Source: Sulfurovum sp. TSL1 (GTDB lineage: Bacteria; Campylobacterota; Campylobacteria; Campylobacterales; Sulfurovaceae). From it: a stretch of DNA of 64,000 bases. Both the position numbers and the translations under genes were made by a program. Of the stretch, positions 17,792 through 27,270 are shown piece after piece; within the stretch, counting starts at the first letter, position 1; each line of letters opens with the position of its first letter. A model generated the notes under the pieces. It was not told the DNA's origin. It did no database searches and saw nothing but the letters and a program-made list of their open reading frames with translations. The stretch is taken from contig NZ_BPFI01000004.1 in the NCBI RefSeq assembly GCF_019972135.1, forward strand, positions 1 to 64,000, in the 5' to 3' direction.

Positions 17792-19381
17792 ATGTCAAAA
17801 AAGACGATTGTTGTTTGTGACCATATCCACCAGGATGGATTGGATATTCTTGCTAACGATAGTGAAATAGAATTTATCAATGCAGCAGATGAGCCTAAAG
17901 ACAAGCTTCTTGCCGAGTTCATCCCTTTAGCAGATGTTGCTATCACGCGTTCTTCTACAGACGTTGATGAAGCGTTTTTGGCACAAGCTAAAAAAGTAAC
18001 AGCAGTAGTACGTGCCGGTGTGGGTGTGGATAACGTAGATATCCCTGGATCAAGTAAACAAGGTATCGTTGTGATGAACGTGCCTACGGCAAATACGATA
18101 GCAGCGGTGGAACTTACGATGACGCATATGCTTTCATGTGTCAGACAATTTCCTTATGCGCATAACAACCTTAAGCTCGATCGCGTATGGAGAAGACAGG
18201 ACTGGTACGGTACGGAACTCAAAGATAAAAAACTCGGTGTGATCGGTTTTGGTAACATCGGTTCACGTGTGGGAAAAAGAGCGAAAGCATTTGAAATGGA
18301 TGTGATTGCCTATGATCCATACATTGATTCAAGTAAAGCAACAGATCTTGATATCGGGTATACGAAGAATTTTGAAGATATTTTGGCATGTGACATCATT
18401 ACGATCCATACACCTAAAAACAGTGAAACGATCGGTATGATTGGTAAAGATGAAATAGCGAAGATGAAAGACGGTGTGATCCTTATTAACTGTGCTAGAG
18501 GTGGCCTTTATGATGAAGATGCACTCTTAGAAGGTCTGACTTCCGGTAAGATCGCCATGGCCGGTATCGACGTGTTTAACAAAGAGCCTGCTACGGACCA
18601 TCCGCTTCTTGATCTTGATAATGTAACTGTGACACCTCACCTTGGTGCCAATACAAAAGAATCTCAAAAAAACATTGCGATCCAGGCAGCTGAAAATGCG
18701 ATCGCAGCGGCCAAAGGTATTTCATACCCGAATGCACTCAATTTGCCTATTAAAGAACATGAACTGCCTGATTTTGTAAGACCGTACCTTGAACTTATAC
18801 AAAAAATAGGTCATTTGTCTGCACAGATCACAAAAAGTGCTGTGAAGTCTATTAAAGTGAGTGCAGCAGGTCCTGTGGCCGATCATTTGGAATCTATGGG
18901 AACTTTTGCAACGGTAGGTGTGCTTACAGAGTCTTTAGGTGACCAGATAAATTATGTCAATGCGGAATTCGTTGCAGATGAACGTGATATAGAGCTCACC
19001 AAGGAAGTGAAGCCGAATAACAGCGGATTTACCAATAAAGTAGGTGTCAAACTGACAACAGCTGCGGGAACCATTTCTATCGCAGGTACTGTATTTGATG
19101 ACACTGAACAACGTATTATTGAGATCGACGATTATATCCTGGATGTTGATCCAAAAGGAACCATGATCTTCTTTAGAAATACAGATACTCCGGGTGTGAT
19201 CGGTGATGTAGGTAGGATCATAGCAGAGAACGGTCTGAATATATCTGACTTTAGACTGGGACGTGACAGCAAGAAACAAGCACTTGCTGTTGTACGTGTG
19301 GACGGTCAAGTCAAGAAAGCACTTCTCGAACAACTTGCTTCACTGGAAGCATGTATCAGCGTTGCGCACGCAACACTTTAA
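17792..19381 (+). CDS. serA: D-3-phosphoglycerate dehydrogenase
   Basis: Oxidises 3-phosphoglycerate as the first step of serine synthesis. This is the long form at 529 residues: substrate and NAD-binding domains (GFGNIGSRVG near residue 152, INCARGG near residue 233, HLGANTKESQ near residue 280), an intervening ASB domain (about 325-445) and a C-terminal ACT domain (about 452-529, FRNTDTPGVIGDVGRIIAEN). The ACT domain commonly gives serine feedback control. It follows rpsA by 165 bases on the same strand. Confidence 0.96.
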   Translation: MSKKTIVVCDHIHQDGLDILANDSEIEFINAADEPKDKLLAEFIPLADVAITRSSTDVDEAFLAQAKKVTAVVRAGVGVDNVDIPGSSKQGIVVMNVPTANTIAAVELTMTHMLSCVRQFPYAHNNLKLDRVWRRQDWYGTELKDKKLGVIGFGNIGSRVGKRAKAFEMDVIAYDPYIDSSKATDLDIGYTKNFEDILACDIITIHTPKNSETIGMIGKDEIAKMKDGVILINCARGGLYDEDALLEGLTSGKIAMAGIDVFNKEPATDHPLLDLDNVTVTPHLGANTKESQKNIAIQAAENAIAAAKGISYPNALNLPIKEHELPDFVRPYLELIQKIGHLSAQITKSAVKSIKVSAAGPVADHLESMGTFATVGVLTESLGDQINYVNAEFVADERDIELTKEVKPNNSGFTNKVGVKLTTAAGTISIAGTVFDDTEQRIIEIDDYILDVDPKGTMIFFRNTDTPGVIGDVGRIIAENGLNISDFRLGRDSKKQALAVVRVDGQVKKALLEQLASLEACISVAHATL

Positions 19382-19383
19382 AA

Positions 19384-19406
19384 ACTAAGTGGGTCCTCCA
19401 CTTAGT
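19384..19406 (+). terminator. intrinsic terminator after serA
   Basis: ACTAAGTGG (19384-19392) pairs perfectly with CCACTTAGT (19398-19406) around a 5-base loop, followed by a pyrimidine tract CTCTTTTCCCTCTCCTTTTT. Confidence 0.8.
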
Positions 19407-19563
19407 CTCTTTTCCCTCTCCTTTTTATTTATAGATACGCGATTCCCTGCACTTTCACCCGATAGGGGCTTGATTTAAATATATTAATTATTGTATAATC
19501 TTATGTATATTATAATACTAACTTATTTTATTTTTGATTGTGGTAATCATGTGCTACTTTAGT

Positions 19564-19569
19564 TATAAT
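19564..19569 (+). promoter_or_regulatory. -10 box of the efflux operon
   Basis: A consensus TATAAT lies 33 bases before the TolC-like start codon, in an AT-rich region as is usual for sigma-70 promoters in Campylobacterota, where the -35 element is often weak. GGAG about 8 bases before the ATG serves as ribosome binding site. Confidence 0.55.
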
Positions 19570-19601
19570 ATAGGAAATCTTGGATAAATGGAGTCTCTCT
19601 T

Positions 19602-20984
19602 ATGAAAAAATATCTCATTTTTCTTGTGGCATGGCCCTTATTTGCCGGTTTAGAGAATCTGGGCATCGATCAGGCTATTTCCATGCTCAAAAACAAGAAT
19701 CTGGAATTAAGAATTTCCCATTTCAATGAACAGATGAAAGCCTATGAAACTGCTGCTGCCAAAGGGAATCATTATGGAAAACTGGATGTGTCAGTTTCAG
19801 GGATGCGATCCAACGATGCGGGGAATGTATTTGGATTTAAGTTACAAAGCAGAGAGGCTACATTTGGAGATTTTGGTGCCGAAGAATTTGTGATTAATTC
19901 TACTGCATGTCAAAATGGAGATAATCAAGCATGTAGTGATATGTTTAATAAGCCTCCAAGTGCTTTGAATTACCCGGAAGCAAGAAATCATTATCAGACA
20001 AAAATTTCCTATATGCTGCCACTCTATACGGGTGGAAAACTTTCAGAGTATGGACGTATCACAGAAGCCATGCAGCGTATGAGCCAATGGGATACACAAA
20101 AATTGATGAATGAAAAGATATTTCAGACGAAAAAAGCATTCTATGATATCTCGTTGGTAGAGAACTATATCGTAAATCTTTCCAAGATCATTCAAAACAT
20201 CAGCCGTTTGGAAACGATCGTCAAAAGTATGGGCGAAGAAGGGTACGCACAGGCGATTGATCTGCTTGAAGTTCAGGCCCGTAAGGCAGAGGCAGAGAGC
20301 ATGTACAACCAAGCCAAACTCAACAAAGACCTTGCTTACCAATTTCTTTCATTTTTATTGAACACGGAAGTCAGTTCCATCAAGAAGGTCAGTGAAATGG
20401 CACCTCTACCTGAGGTGAACACTGCAGCGGTAGAAAATCATAATATAGATATACAAAAAGCACTCTTGGGGTTGCAGATCAGTGAAATGGCAGTCAACGT
20501 TGAAAAAGCAAATTATTTACCTACGATCGGTGCCTTTGGGGAGTATGGAAGTGCAGATGATGAAATGTGGAATGAATTCAGGGACAAAGACGCTTACACG
20601 GTTGGGATCCAGTTGAAGTGGAATATATTCAATGGCGGAATCGATGCAGCAAATCTTGAAAAAGCAAAAGTGAATCATCTTAAAGTGCAAAATGAAGTTT
20701 CACTGGCAAAATCCGGTATTGCGTTGAAAGTCAAAAAGCTTGAAACGGAGATCCTGAGCAGGAATGCAGATGTAAAGAGTTACCAAAAACAACTCAGTTT
20801 TGCAAGAAAAGTCTATGAAAACTACCGTTCAAGATACCAGGAGGGTATTGTTTCTATTTCAGATGTACTGATGAAGCAATCCAAAGAGCTGGAAGTATTG
20901 CTCAAGTTGCTTACGTTAAAGAATGAACGTAATACCAAGATATTTGAGCTTAACAGTATCTTGAACAGAGGAGGAAATGTATGA
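19602..20984 (+). CDS. TolC-family outer membrane efflux protein
   Basis: The 460-residue protein begins with a signal peptide (MKKYLIFLVAWPLFAG) and has the alternating helical and strand pattern of TolC channels. A segment SYMLPLYTGGKLSEYGRI in the first half and KWNIFNGGIDAANLEKA in the second mark the two repeats, each with the strand-Gly-Gly turn before a long coiled helix. The N-terminal strand region carries an unusual Cys pair, about 10 residues apart (ACQNGDNQACSD). It is the first gene of a four-gene efflux operon and overlaps the adaptor gene by 4 bases. Confidence 0.9.
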   Translation: MKKYLIFLVAWPLFAGLENLGIDQAISMLKNKNLELRISHFNEQMKAYETAAAKGNHYGKLDVSVSGMRSNDAGNVFGFKLQSREATFGDFGAEEFVINSTACQNGDNQACSDMFNKPPSALNYPEARNHYQTKISYMLPLYTGGKLSEYGRITEAMQRMSQWDTQKLMNEKIFQTKKAFYDISLVENYIVNLSKIIQNISRLETIVKSMGEEGYAQAIDLLEVQARKAEAESMYNQAKLNKDLAYQFLSFLLNTEVSSIKKVSEMAPLPEVNTAAVENHNIDIQKALLGLQISEMAVNVEKANYLPTIGAFGEYGSADDEMWNEFRDKDAYTVGIQLKWNIFNGGIDAANLEKAKVNHLKVQNEVSLAKSGIALKVKKLETEILSRNADVKSYQKQLSFARKVYENYRSRYQEGIVSISDVLMKQSKELEVLLKLLTLKNERNTKIFELNSILNRGGNV

Positions 20985-21781
20985 ATCACTTTATGAGGCT
21001 AATCGTTTTGGTATTGCTGGTCACATCCGCGAATGCTATAGAGATCGAATTAAGCGGTTCTGTTATTTCTGATAATCAAAAGATACTCACCAGCCGCTAT
21101 ATGGGGTATGTAAAACATATGGCCGTATCCGAGGGTGACATTGTGAAGAAGGGGCAACTGCTTTATGAGATCGATTCAAAAGAGATAGAGTCTGCAGAGA
21201 GACAGGTGGACCTGGCCATTTCACAAGCAAGACTTTCTCTACAGATGAATGAAAATCAATATAATAATGTGCTGACCAACCTTGCAAGGCATGAAAGACT
21301 CTATGAGAAGAAAATGGTTTCCAAGTATGAATACGAAATGCTGCAGCTTTCTGCCAAAAATCTGAAAGATATGGTTGCCATTGCCGAACAACAGGTGAAA
21401 CAGGCATTGGCCAAAAAAGATGAAGTATTGAACCAGTACAATTATTTGAAGATCCATGCACCCAATGACGGTGTCATCGTCGATAAGCGTCTCAATGAAG
21501 GAGAGATGGCGATTCCCGGTATGCCGGCAGTCATCTTAACAGACCTGAGCAATTTGAGTATCGTAGCAGAACTGAGTGAAACACAGTTAAAGTACATCAA
21601 TTTAGGTAAAAAGGTTGACATAGAGATACCTTCCATCGGTTTCAGCACGGTGGGTGAAATAAGTTCGATCATCCCAAGTTCAAACCCTATGACCCACAAA
21701 TTCAAGATCAAAATGAAATTTGATCGCAAGGGAAGTGCTTCCGTTTATCCTGGTATGTATGCCAAGATCATGATCAAGTAG
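20981..21781 (+). CDS. RND efflux periplasmic adaptor
   Basis: A 266-residue membrane fusion protein. After a signal peptide (MNHFMRLIVLVLLVTSANA), SRYMGYVKHMAVSEGDIVKKG forms the first half of the lipoyl domain; a helical hairpin (about residues 70-145) follows, then KIHAPNDGVIVDKRLNEGEM completes the lipoyl domain, and a beta-barrel region ends the protein. It is short for the family and seems to lack the C-terminal membrane-proximal domain. AGGAGG precedes the ATG, which overlaps the upstream stop. It should link the RND pump to the TolC-like channel. Confidence 0.9.
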   Translation: MNHFMRLIVLVLLVTSANAIEIELSGSVISDNQKILTSRYMGYVKHMAVSEGDIVKKGQLLYEIDSKEIESAERQVDLAISQARLSLQMNENQYNNVLTNLARHERLYEKKMVSKYEYEMLQLSAKNLKDMVAIAEQQVKQALAKKDEVLNQYNYLKIHAPNDGVIVDKRLNEGEMAIPGMPAVILTDLSNLSIVAELSETQLKYINLGKKVDIEIPSIGFSTVGEISSIIPSSNPMTHKFKIKMKFDRKGSASVYPGMYAKIMIK

Positions 21782-21787
21782 GCATAG

Positions 21788-23446
21788 ATGGAACATACAC
21801 AAGCGTATAAAATAGTCAATATAGCAGGAAGACTCGCACAAAGTTTTTTACGTAACCCCTTAACGATAGTTCTGGGTGCAATGTTACTCCTTATCGGATA
21901 TATGGCGCTTACGACAATGCCCAGAGAAGAGGATCCGCAAATTGCTATATCCGGCGGTGCCGTGATCGTTGCGATGCCGGGTGCTACACCTCAAGAGGTA
22001 GAAAATGTCATTGTCAATCCATTAGAACGCAAACTGCGTGAAATACATGGGATCGAGCATATCTATGGCATGGCGATGGAGAACGTAGGAGTTGTGAATG
22101 TTATGTACTATATTGGTGAAAACAGGGAAGATTCAAATTTAAAGCTTTATGACAAAGTCATGCAGAATATGGATCTAATGCCTAAGGGTGTCATGCAGCC
22201 CAGTGTCAAACCTTTTGATATTGATATTGATATCCCGATCGTCACTGTGGCATTCTATCCAAAAACAAAAAGCACTATAGACGAAGTCGAACTTTTTAAA
22301 ACGGTCAGAAAGGTCCAGCAAAAAATAAATGCTGTTGACAATGTGGCGAAAACATTGCTCAAAGGTGAGAGAAAAGCACAATATAATATTGAGGTTGATA
22401 TGGGGAAACTCTCAGCCTATCATCTCTCTTTGGGGCAGATCATGCAGGCGGTACAATCTCTGGCTGTTTCCGTACCTGATGTAAAAGGTAGAACGAGAGA
22501 GAATCACTTAGTGGTGTTTGGTGTCAAAAATGCCATTGAAAGTGTCGATGATGTGGGGGATGTGATCGTGGCACAGTATATGGGGTCACCTATATACCTC
22601 AAAGATGTTGCCAAGGTAACCGAGGGAGTTGATATCCAAAACTTTCAAACAGCGAAGATCTTATTAAAAGAAGAAAAGGGTCAGGAAAACAGCGTAGATC
22701 ATGCATCGTCATCCTTAAAACAAAGTATGAGTGAAGAGAAAAATCAAATTACACTCACCGTTGCAAAACTTGCCGGTACCAATGCTGTGTTTGTGGCTGA
22801 AGATGTGCTGGATGTGCTCAAAGGGTATGAAGCTGAGTTTGAAAGATTAGGTATAGGGTGCCTGATCACAAGAAACTATGGTGTACGGGCAAATGAAGCA
22901 GTCACTGAACTGATGCATCATTTGATCATTACGATCGTGATCATTGCTTTAATGCTGGTGTTTGCTTTGGGTTGGAGAGAGTCGATCATTGTAACCTTTA
23001 CCGTACCTGCCATTTTGGCAGTGACACTCTTTACGGCATGGATGACAGGGCAGACGATGAACAGGATCACACTCTTCGCACTCTTGTTGTCCCTGGGATT
23101 GCTTGTAGATGCTGCGATTATCGTGATTGAAAACATTCACAGACATTTACATAGCCATGGGGTTGAAAGCAAAGAGATGGATGCACTATTGGTTGAGGCA
23201 ACGGATGAGATCGGTGCACCGACAAATATAGCAACATTGGCGATCATCCTAACGATGGTTCCTATGGCATTTGTTGGCGGTATGATGGGGTCCTTTATGA
23301 AACCTATACCCTATAATGTACCCGTAGCACTGGTCGCTTCATTGTTTGTAGCCTATATCTTTACGCCTTATTTGAGTTTAAAGTTATTGAAAAAACCAGA
23401 GCATGGCAAGCATGATACACCGGATGATGAAGGATCGAAAGAATGA
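21788..23446 (+). CDS. RND efflux permease, N-terminal half
   Basis: This 552-residue protein corresponds to the first half of an RND pump. TM1 is at about residues 23-43, the porter domain runs to about 365, and TM2-TM6 fill 370-535. The proton-relay motif in TM4 reads GLLVDAAIIVIEN, with Asp at residue 441 and Ala in place of the second Asp of AcrB, a form also seen in metal-type pumps. The gene stops after TM6 with a charged tail (KKPEHGKHDTPDDEGSKE) and the next gene begins at TM7. The junction is a clean ATGA overlap, so this appears to be a natural two-gene pump rather than a broken one. Confidence 0.9.
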   Translation: MEHTQAYKIVNIAGRLAQSFLRNPLTIVLGAMLLLIGYMALTTMPREEDPQIAISGGAVIVAMPGATPQEVENVIVNPLERKLREIHGIEHIYGMAMENVGVVNVMYYIGENREDSNLKLYDKVMQNMDLMPKGVMQPSVKPFDIDIDIPIVTVAFYPKTKSTIDEVELFKTVRKVQQKINAVDNVAKTLLKGERKAQYNIEVDMGKLSAYHLSLGQIMQAVQSLAVSVPDVKGRTRENHLVVFGVKNAIESVDDVGDVIVAQYMGSPIYLKDVAKVTEGVDIQNFQTAKILLKEEKGQENSVDHASSSLKQSMSEEKNQITLTVAKLAGTNAVFVAEDVLDVLKGYEAEFERLGIGCLITRNYGVRANEAVTELMHHLIITIVIIALMLVFALGWRESIIVTFTVPAILAVTLFTAWMTGQTMNRITLFALLLSLGLLVDAAIIVIENIHRHLHSHGVESKEMDALLVEATDEIGAPTNIATLAIILTMVPMAFVGGMMGSFMKPIPYNVPVALVASLFVAYIFTPYLSLKLLKKPEHGKHDTPDDEGSKE

Positions 23447-25167
23447 AAAAACTTGAAAGTTTTATTTATGATATTCTTGATAATAAATCAAAGAAAAAAC
23501 TGGTGATCGTTTTAACAGCTGCAGCATTTTTCTTGGCGCTTTTAATGTTCCCGACTAAATTGGTACTGGCAAAAATGTTGCCGGGAAAAAGTGATAATAC
23601 ATTTTCTATTTATATTGATACGCCTACAGGTTCCTCTATCGAACAGACCAAAGCGGTGAGTGACTGCGTGATCGATTTCCTCAAACAAGAAGATGAAGTG
23701 CTGAATATAGAGCTTTTCCTGGGACAGGGTATTCCGCTTGATTATGCAGGTCTGGTCAAAGGTGCGAGTATGAAACGTACTGAAAATGTTTCAGAAATAG
23801 CTGTGAACCTCACGGATAAACATCATCGTGAAGAACCTTCATTCCTTATGGTACAACGCTTAAGACCTAAGATACAGAAAGGATGTACTTCTTTAACAAA
23901 AGGTACGAATATTAAATTCATAGAGCAGCCATCCGGACCTCCGACCATGGCATCCATCGTGGTTGAAGTACATGGTGATGACCTACAAAAAATAAGATCT
24001 CTTGCTGCGGATGTAGCAGATGTGTTATCCCAAACAGAAGGATTGGTCGATATTGATCTTATGGCAGATGAACAATATGAAAAATATGAATTGATACCTG
24101 ACAAAGATAAAATTGCCAGAAGCGGTTTAGGCGTGGACCAGGTGAACAATATCATCTATCTTGCTTTTGAGGGGAGGGTCATAGCACATAAGAACTCTCA
24201 AAATTCACCCGACCAGATACCTATATTTTTGGTATTGGATAATAACAGTAAAAAATTACCTGTCTCAAATGAAGATACATTGCAAAGCAAACTCTCATCA
24301 TTGAACTTAATGAATAAGCAGGGTATGATGGTTCCCGTGAGTGAAGTCGTGACGATCCGTAAAGTGATGTCAAATCCTATGATCATGCACAAAAATCTTT
24401 CTCGTATGGTGAATGTGATCGCTGAAACCGATATGGTTTCACAGGTATATCCTCTTTTGGAAGCGCGCAGTATGATGCTTGAAAAATTTGAAAAAGAGTA
24501 TGTTATTACTACCGCCGGATTATCAACGCATATGTTTGATTTTACTTTGGAAGACAAACAGACACATGAAAGATTCCTCATCTCCTGGGACGGTGAAATG
24601 AAAGTGACCCTTGATACTTTCAGGGATCTGGGTGCAGCTTTTATCGCTGCTTTGATACTTATCTTCTTGTTGCTGGTCATTTACTATAAGAGTTTTGCCA
24701 TCAGCGGTATAGTGCTGTTAGGTTCATTCCTCTCTCTTATAGGAGTGATCGTAGGACACTGGGTTGCAAACTGGTTCACTTCTGAGACCTTCTTCCTGAC
24801 CGCTACTTCGCTTATCGGTTTTATCGCTCTGATAGGTATAAGTTCGAGAAACTCACTGCTTCTTATCGATTTTGCAAAATCTTTGATGGAGATAGAGGGT
24901 ATCAAAAAACGTAGAGCTATAGCGATCGCAGCAGCAACCAGGGCAAAACCTATTGCTTTGACCGCCGTGGCGATTATTCTGGGTTCTGCTCTGCTTGCAG
25001 GGGATCCGGTGTTCGGCGGACTTGGTGTTTCACTTATTTCAGGTACGGTTGCAGCGGTATTTGTTTCACTTCTTTTTATTCCTGTACTGATGGATAATGC
25101 AAAAGCGATGGATTTTGAACCCGTAGGCCATTCTGAGGAACCTCATAATATTTCCATCACCAAGTGA
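23443..25167 (+). CDS. RND efflux permease, C-terminal half
   Basis: The 574 residues match the second half of an RND pump: TM7 at about 20-40, the second porter domain to about 395 (SIYIDTPTGSSIEQT, EQPSGPPTMASIVVEVHGDD), then TM8-TM12. In TM10 the segment GISSRNSLLLIDFAK has Arg where AcrB has the relay Lys. The gene starts with its own Met-Lys-Lys, an AAGGATCGAAAGA leader and a 4-base overlap with the upstream half, so the halves are probably made in equal amounts and assemble into the pump. Substrate is unknown. Confidence 0.9.
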   Translation: MKKLESFIYDILDNKSKKKLVIVLTAAAFFLALLMFPTKLVLAKMLPGKSDNTFSIYIDTPTGSSIEQTKAVSDCVIDFLKQEDEVLNIELFLGQGIPLDYAGLVKGASMKRTENVSEIAVNLTDKHHREEPSFLMVQRLRPKIQKGCTSLTKGTNIKFIEQPSGPPTMASIVVEVHGDDLQKIRSLAADVADVLSQTEGLVDIDLMADEQYEKYELIPDKDKIARSGLGVDQVNNIIYLAFEGRVIAHKNSQNSPDQIPIFLVLDNNSKKLPVSNEDTLQSKLSSLNLMNKQGMMVPVSEVVTIRKVMSNPMIMHKNLSRMVNVIAETDMVSQVYPLLEARSMMLEKFEKEYVITTAGLSTHMFDFTLEDKQTHERFLISWDGEMKVTLDTFRDLGAAFIAALILIFLLLVIYYKSFAISGIVLLGSFLSLIGVIVGHWVANWFTSETFFLTATSLIGFIALIGISSRNSLLLIDFAKSLMEIEGIKKRRAIAIAAATRAKPIALTAVAIILGSALLAGDPVFGGLGVSLISGTVAAVFVSLLFIPVLMDNAKAMDFEPVGHSEEPHNISITK

Positions 25168-25176
25168 TCCTCTTTT

Positions 25177-25195
25177 GGCACCTATTTAGGGTGCC
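25177..25195 (+). terminator. hairpin after the efflux operon
   Basis: GGCACC pairs with GGTGCC around a 7-base loop, followed by ACTACAATTTTTT. It lies between the RND gene and efp. Confidence 0.6.
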
Positions 25196-25252
25196 ACTAC
25201 AATTTTTTACCAAGCATTTGCTATAATCACTCATAATTTTTAAGGAGCTACA

Positions 25253-25819
25253 ATGGCTACAATTGGAATGGGTGATATCAAAAAAGGTACAAGACTCGAG
25301 ATTACAGGAAACCCGTATAAGGTGACAGATTTTCAGCATGTGAAACCAGGTAAAGGTGCAGCATTCGTACGTATGAAGATCAAAAACCTTGCTACGGGAA
25401 AAACGATCGAAAAGACCGTACATGCAGGTGATAAATTTGAGGTACCGGAACTTGAACAAAAAACGATGCAATATCTGTATGATGATGGTGAGATGCTTCA
25501 ATTCATGGATACAACAACGTTTGAACAGATCGGGCTTACACATGAACAGGTAGGTAAAGATACATTTGATTTTATGATAGACGGTATGGAAGCGGAAGTC
25601 CTGTTCCATGGAGGCCAAGCGATCTCCGTTGAGATACCGCAAACCGTTGTACTTAAAATAGTAGAAACACCGCCTAACTTCAAAGGGGACTCACAAGGTG
25701 GGAAAAAACCGGCTACGCTTGAAAGCGGTGCTGTAGTACAAGTGCCTTTCCATGTGCTTGAAGGTGAAATGATCAAAGTGGATACGGTTGAGGGTAAATA
25801 TTTGGAGAAAGCCAAATAA
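25253..25819 (+). CDS. efp: elongation factor P
   Basis: EF-P enters the ribosomal E site and relieves stalling at polyproline stretches. The 188-residue, three-domain protein is full length. The loop [11 protein letters not shown] places Lys at residue 34, the position that is beta-lysylated or otherwise modified in many bacteria. [11 protein letters not shown] and the C-terminal [13 protein letters not shown] segments are family typical. AAGGAG lies 6 bases before the ATG. No modification enzyme is encoded in this window. Confidence 0.97.
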   Translation: MATIGMGDIKKGTRLEITGNPYKVTDFQHVKPGKGAAFVRMKIKNLATGKTIEKTVHAGDKFEVPELEQKTMQYLYDDGEMLQFMDTTTFEQIGLTHEQVGKDTFDFMIDGMEAEVLFHGGQAISVEIPQTVVLKIVETPPNFKGDSQGGKKPATLESGAVVQVPFHVLEGEMIKVDTVEGKYLEKAK

Positions 25820-25863
25820 ACAGTTTCCAGCCTTCATCTGAAAACCTCCTTGACACTGTGTCA

Positions 25864-25890
25864 CCATCCAAAGGTGTATCTTTTGGATGG
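25864..25890 (+). terminator. hairpin after efp
   Basis: CCATCCAAA (25864-25872) pairs perfectly with TTTGGATGG (25882-25890). The following TTCTCTCA is only weakly T-rich. Confidence 0.6.
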
Positions 25891-26136
25891 TTCTCTCACA
25901 TATTGTTATCCTTCTTCAATACTTTTTAAAAATCATCTATCAATAGTTCTTGTAGGCGAGTCATATATTTGTATCAACCTAGGCATATAGACTATGAAGT
26001 ATATAGTTTGGCGTTAAATATGTATAAAGTTGTTCATCTACATTACAAGAATAGTTGGGATTAGAATAGAAAATAGAGAGAAAGATATTTTTTTGATGCA
26101 GTGTTCAATACTGCCAAAACTGAGGGGGCAAAGAAA

Positions 26137-26163
26137 ATATAAGAAAGTAAAGCCTTCTTATAT
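26137..26163 (-). terminator. intrinsic terminator of the small secreted protein gene
   Basis: ATATAAGAA (26137-26145) and TTCTTATAT (26155-26163) form a 9-bp stem. Read on the minus strand the hairpin follows the stop of the 26188-26382 gene and is trailed by TTTCTTTG. Confidence 0.65.
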
Positions 26164-26187
26164 CTGAATCTTCTACCGCACTGATGC

Positions 26188-26382
26188 TTAACTGTGTGTA
26201 GAGGTAGATGCCTCAGTTGTTTTAGACTCAGCAGAAGCTTTCACTGATGTCTCTTGAGAATCTTTAGTGAGTGTGAGTGCAGCCTGTTTCATATCTTCGA
26301 ACATCTCTCCAAAGCTAAAGTCTGCTTGTACATTTGTTAATAAAGCCGTGAATGCTACTGCTGTAACGATGATTTTTTTCAT
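26188..26382 (-). CDS. small secreted or periplasmic hypothetical protein
   Basis: A 64-residue protein with a clear signal peptide (MKKIIVTAVAFTALLTNVQA), predicted to be cut after Ala-20. The mature part of about 44 residues begins DFSFGEMFEDMKQAAL, an amphipathic helix, and ends in a Ser/Thr/Glu-rich tail. I do not recognise the family. AAAAGGTTAC lies upstream of the ATG as ribosome binding site, and a terminator follows the stop, so the gene appears to be a complete single unit. Confidence 0.7.
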   Translation of the reverse strand: MKKIIVTAVAFTALLTNVQADFSFGEMFEDMKQAALTLTKDSQETSVKASAESKTTEASTSTHS

Positions 26383-26638
26383 ATGTGTAACCTTTTTTAT
26401 AAATTATTTATAAATACTATCCATTATTATTTTATATGTATCTTAAAATTAAAGAATAATTATAATTTTTATGAATATAATATTATTATCTAATAACTAT
26501 ATTAACTTGAAACTATATGTAATGACCATGGCTGATCATATCGGACTTGATATTATGGTTTACTAATAGCTAAGTGGTTATAATCATGACATTACAGCGT
26601 TCTTTTAGAATGGTACAGCGCTAAGAAAAGGATGACAT

Positions 26639-27199
26639 ATGGCAAGTGTATTACTACCTATAGCAAAAGGTTTTGAAGAACTGGAAGCGGTTGCTCTCAT
26701 TGATGTGATGCGCCGCGGGGGAATAGAGGTGCGTGTCGCATATTTGGAAGATGAACTGCAGGGTAACTTGGTCCTGGGAGCAAACGGGATCACACTGCAG
26801 GCTGATACTTCTATCAAAAATGTGATCAGTGATGACTTTGATATGATGGTGCTTCCAGGCGGTTGGGGCGGAACACATGCCCTGGCTGAAAATGCAAGGG
26901 TGATAGAGCTCCTCCAGGAGTTCAAAGCCACAAAAGTGGTAGGGGCCATGTGTGCTGCACCTTTTGCACTTAAAAAAGCCGGTGTTTTAGGCAATGAATA
27001 TACCTGCTACCCCGGGGCCAAAGATGAGATAGACCATCCCGGATACAGAGAAGATATGAAAGTGGTGACCGATGGGAATGTCATGACGTCACAGGGTCCG
27101 GGAACAGCTGTCTGTTTCGGGCTTGCGATTGTAGAACGGCTTGTAGGGAAAGAGAGTATGCAGGCGGTAAAAGAGGGTATGCTTTTAGGGTATTGCTAA
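26639..27199 (+). CDS. DJ-1/PfpI family protein
   Basis: A 186-residue DJ-1 superfamily protein, close to the YajL/ThiJ branch. The nucleophile elbow VVGAMCAAPFAL puts the reactive Cys at residue 105, and the conserved acidic residues are in GFEELEAV near residue 14. LPGGWGGTHAL and the C-terminal TSQGPGTAVCFGLAIVE are also typical. Members act as chaperones, glyoxalases or deglycases, and this sequence does not settle which. The gene has AAAGGATGACAT before its ATG and is convergent with the MAD-repeat genes. Confidence 0.92.
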   Translation: MASVLLPIAKGFEELEAVALIDVMRRGGIEVRVAYLEDELQGNLVLGANGITLQADTSIKNVISDDFDMMVLPGGWGGTHALAENARVIELLQEFKATKVVGAMCAAPFALKKAGVLGNEYTCYPGAKDEIDHPGYREDMKVVTDGNVMTSQGPGTAVCFGLAIVERLVGKESMQAVKEGMLLGYC

Positions 27200-27225
27200 A
27201 ATGCGTGCCGCTGAAACACTCTGAT

Positions 27226-27247
27226 GAAGCAGCTGGATGCTGCTTCT
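27226..27247. terminator. bidirectional hairpin between convergent genes
   Basis: GAAGCAGC and GCTGCTTC form an 8-bp stem with loop TGGAT (27226-27246). CCTTTTAATTGTTTTT follows on the plus strand. It lies between the DJ-1 gene and the convergent repeat-protein gene. Confidence 0.65.
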
Positions 27248-27270
27248 ATCTGCCTTTTAATTGTTTTTCA

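Larger units (their letters stand above)
25820..26187. other. intergenic region between efp and the small secreted protein gene
   Basis: This 368-base gap holds the efp hairpin at 25864-25890 and the minus-strand terminator at 26137-26163. Between them I see only AT-rich sequence with short repeats such as TATAGACTATGAAGTATATAG (25987-26007, near-palindromic); no gene or RNA is supported. Confidence 0.5.

Noticed and set aside
23440..23450. frameshift in a single RND gene
   Set aside because: The second half has its own start, leader and ATGA overlap, and the break falls between TM6 and TM7 with a charged tail on the first half, so a natural split is preferred. It should still be confirmed in relatives.
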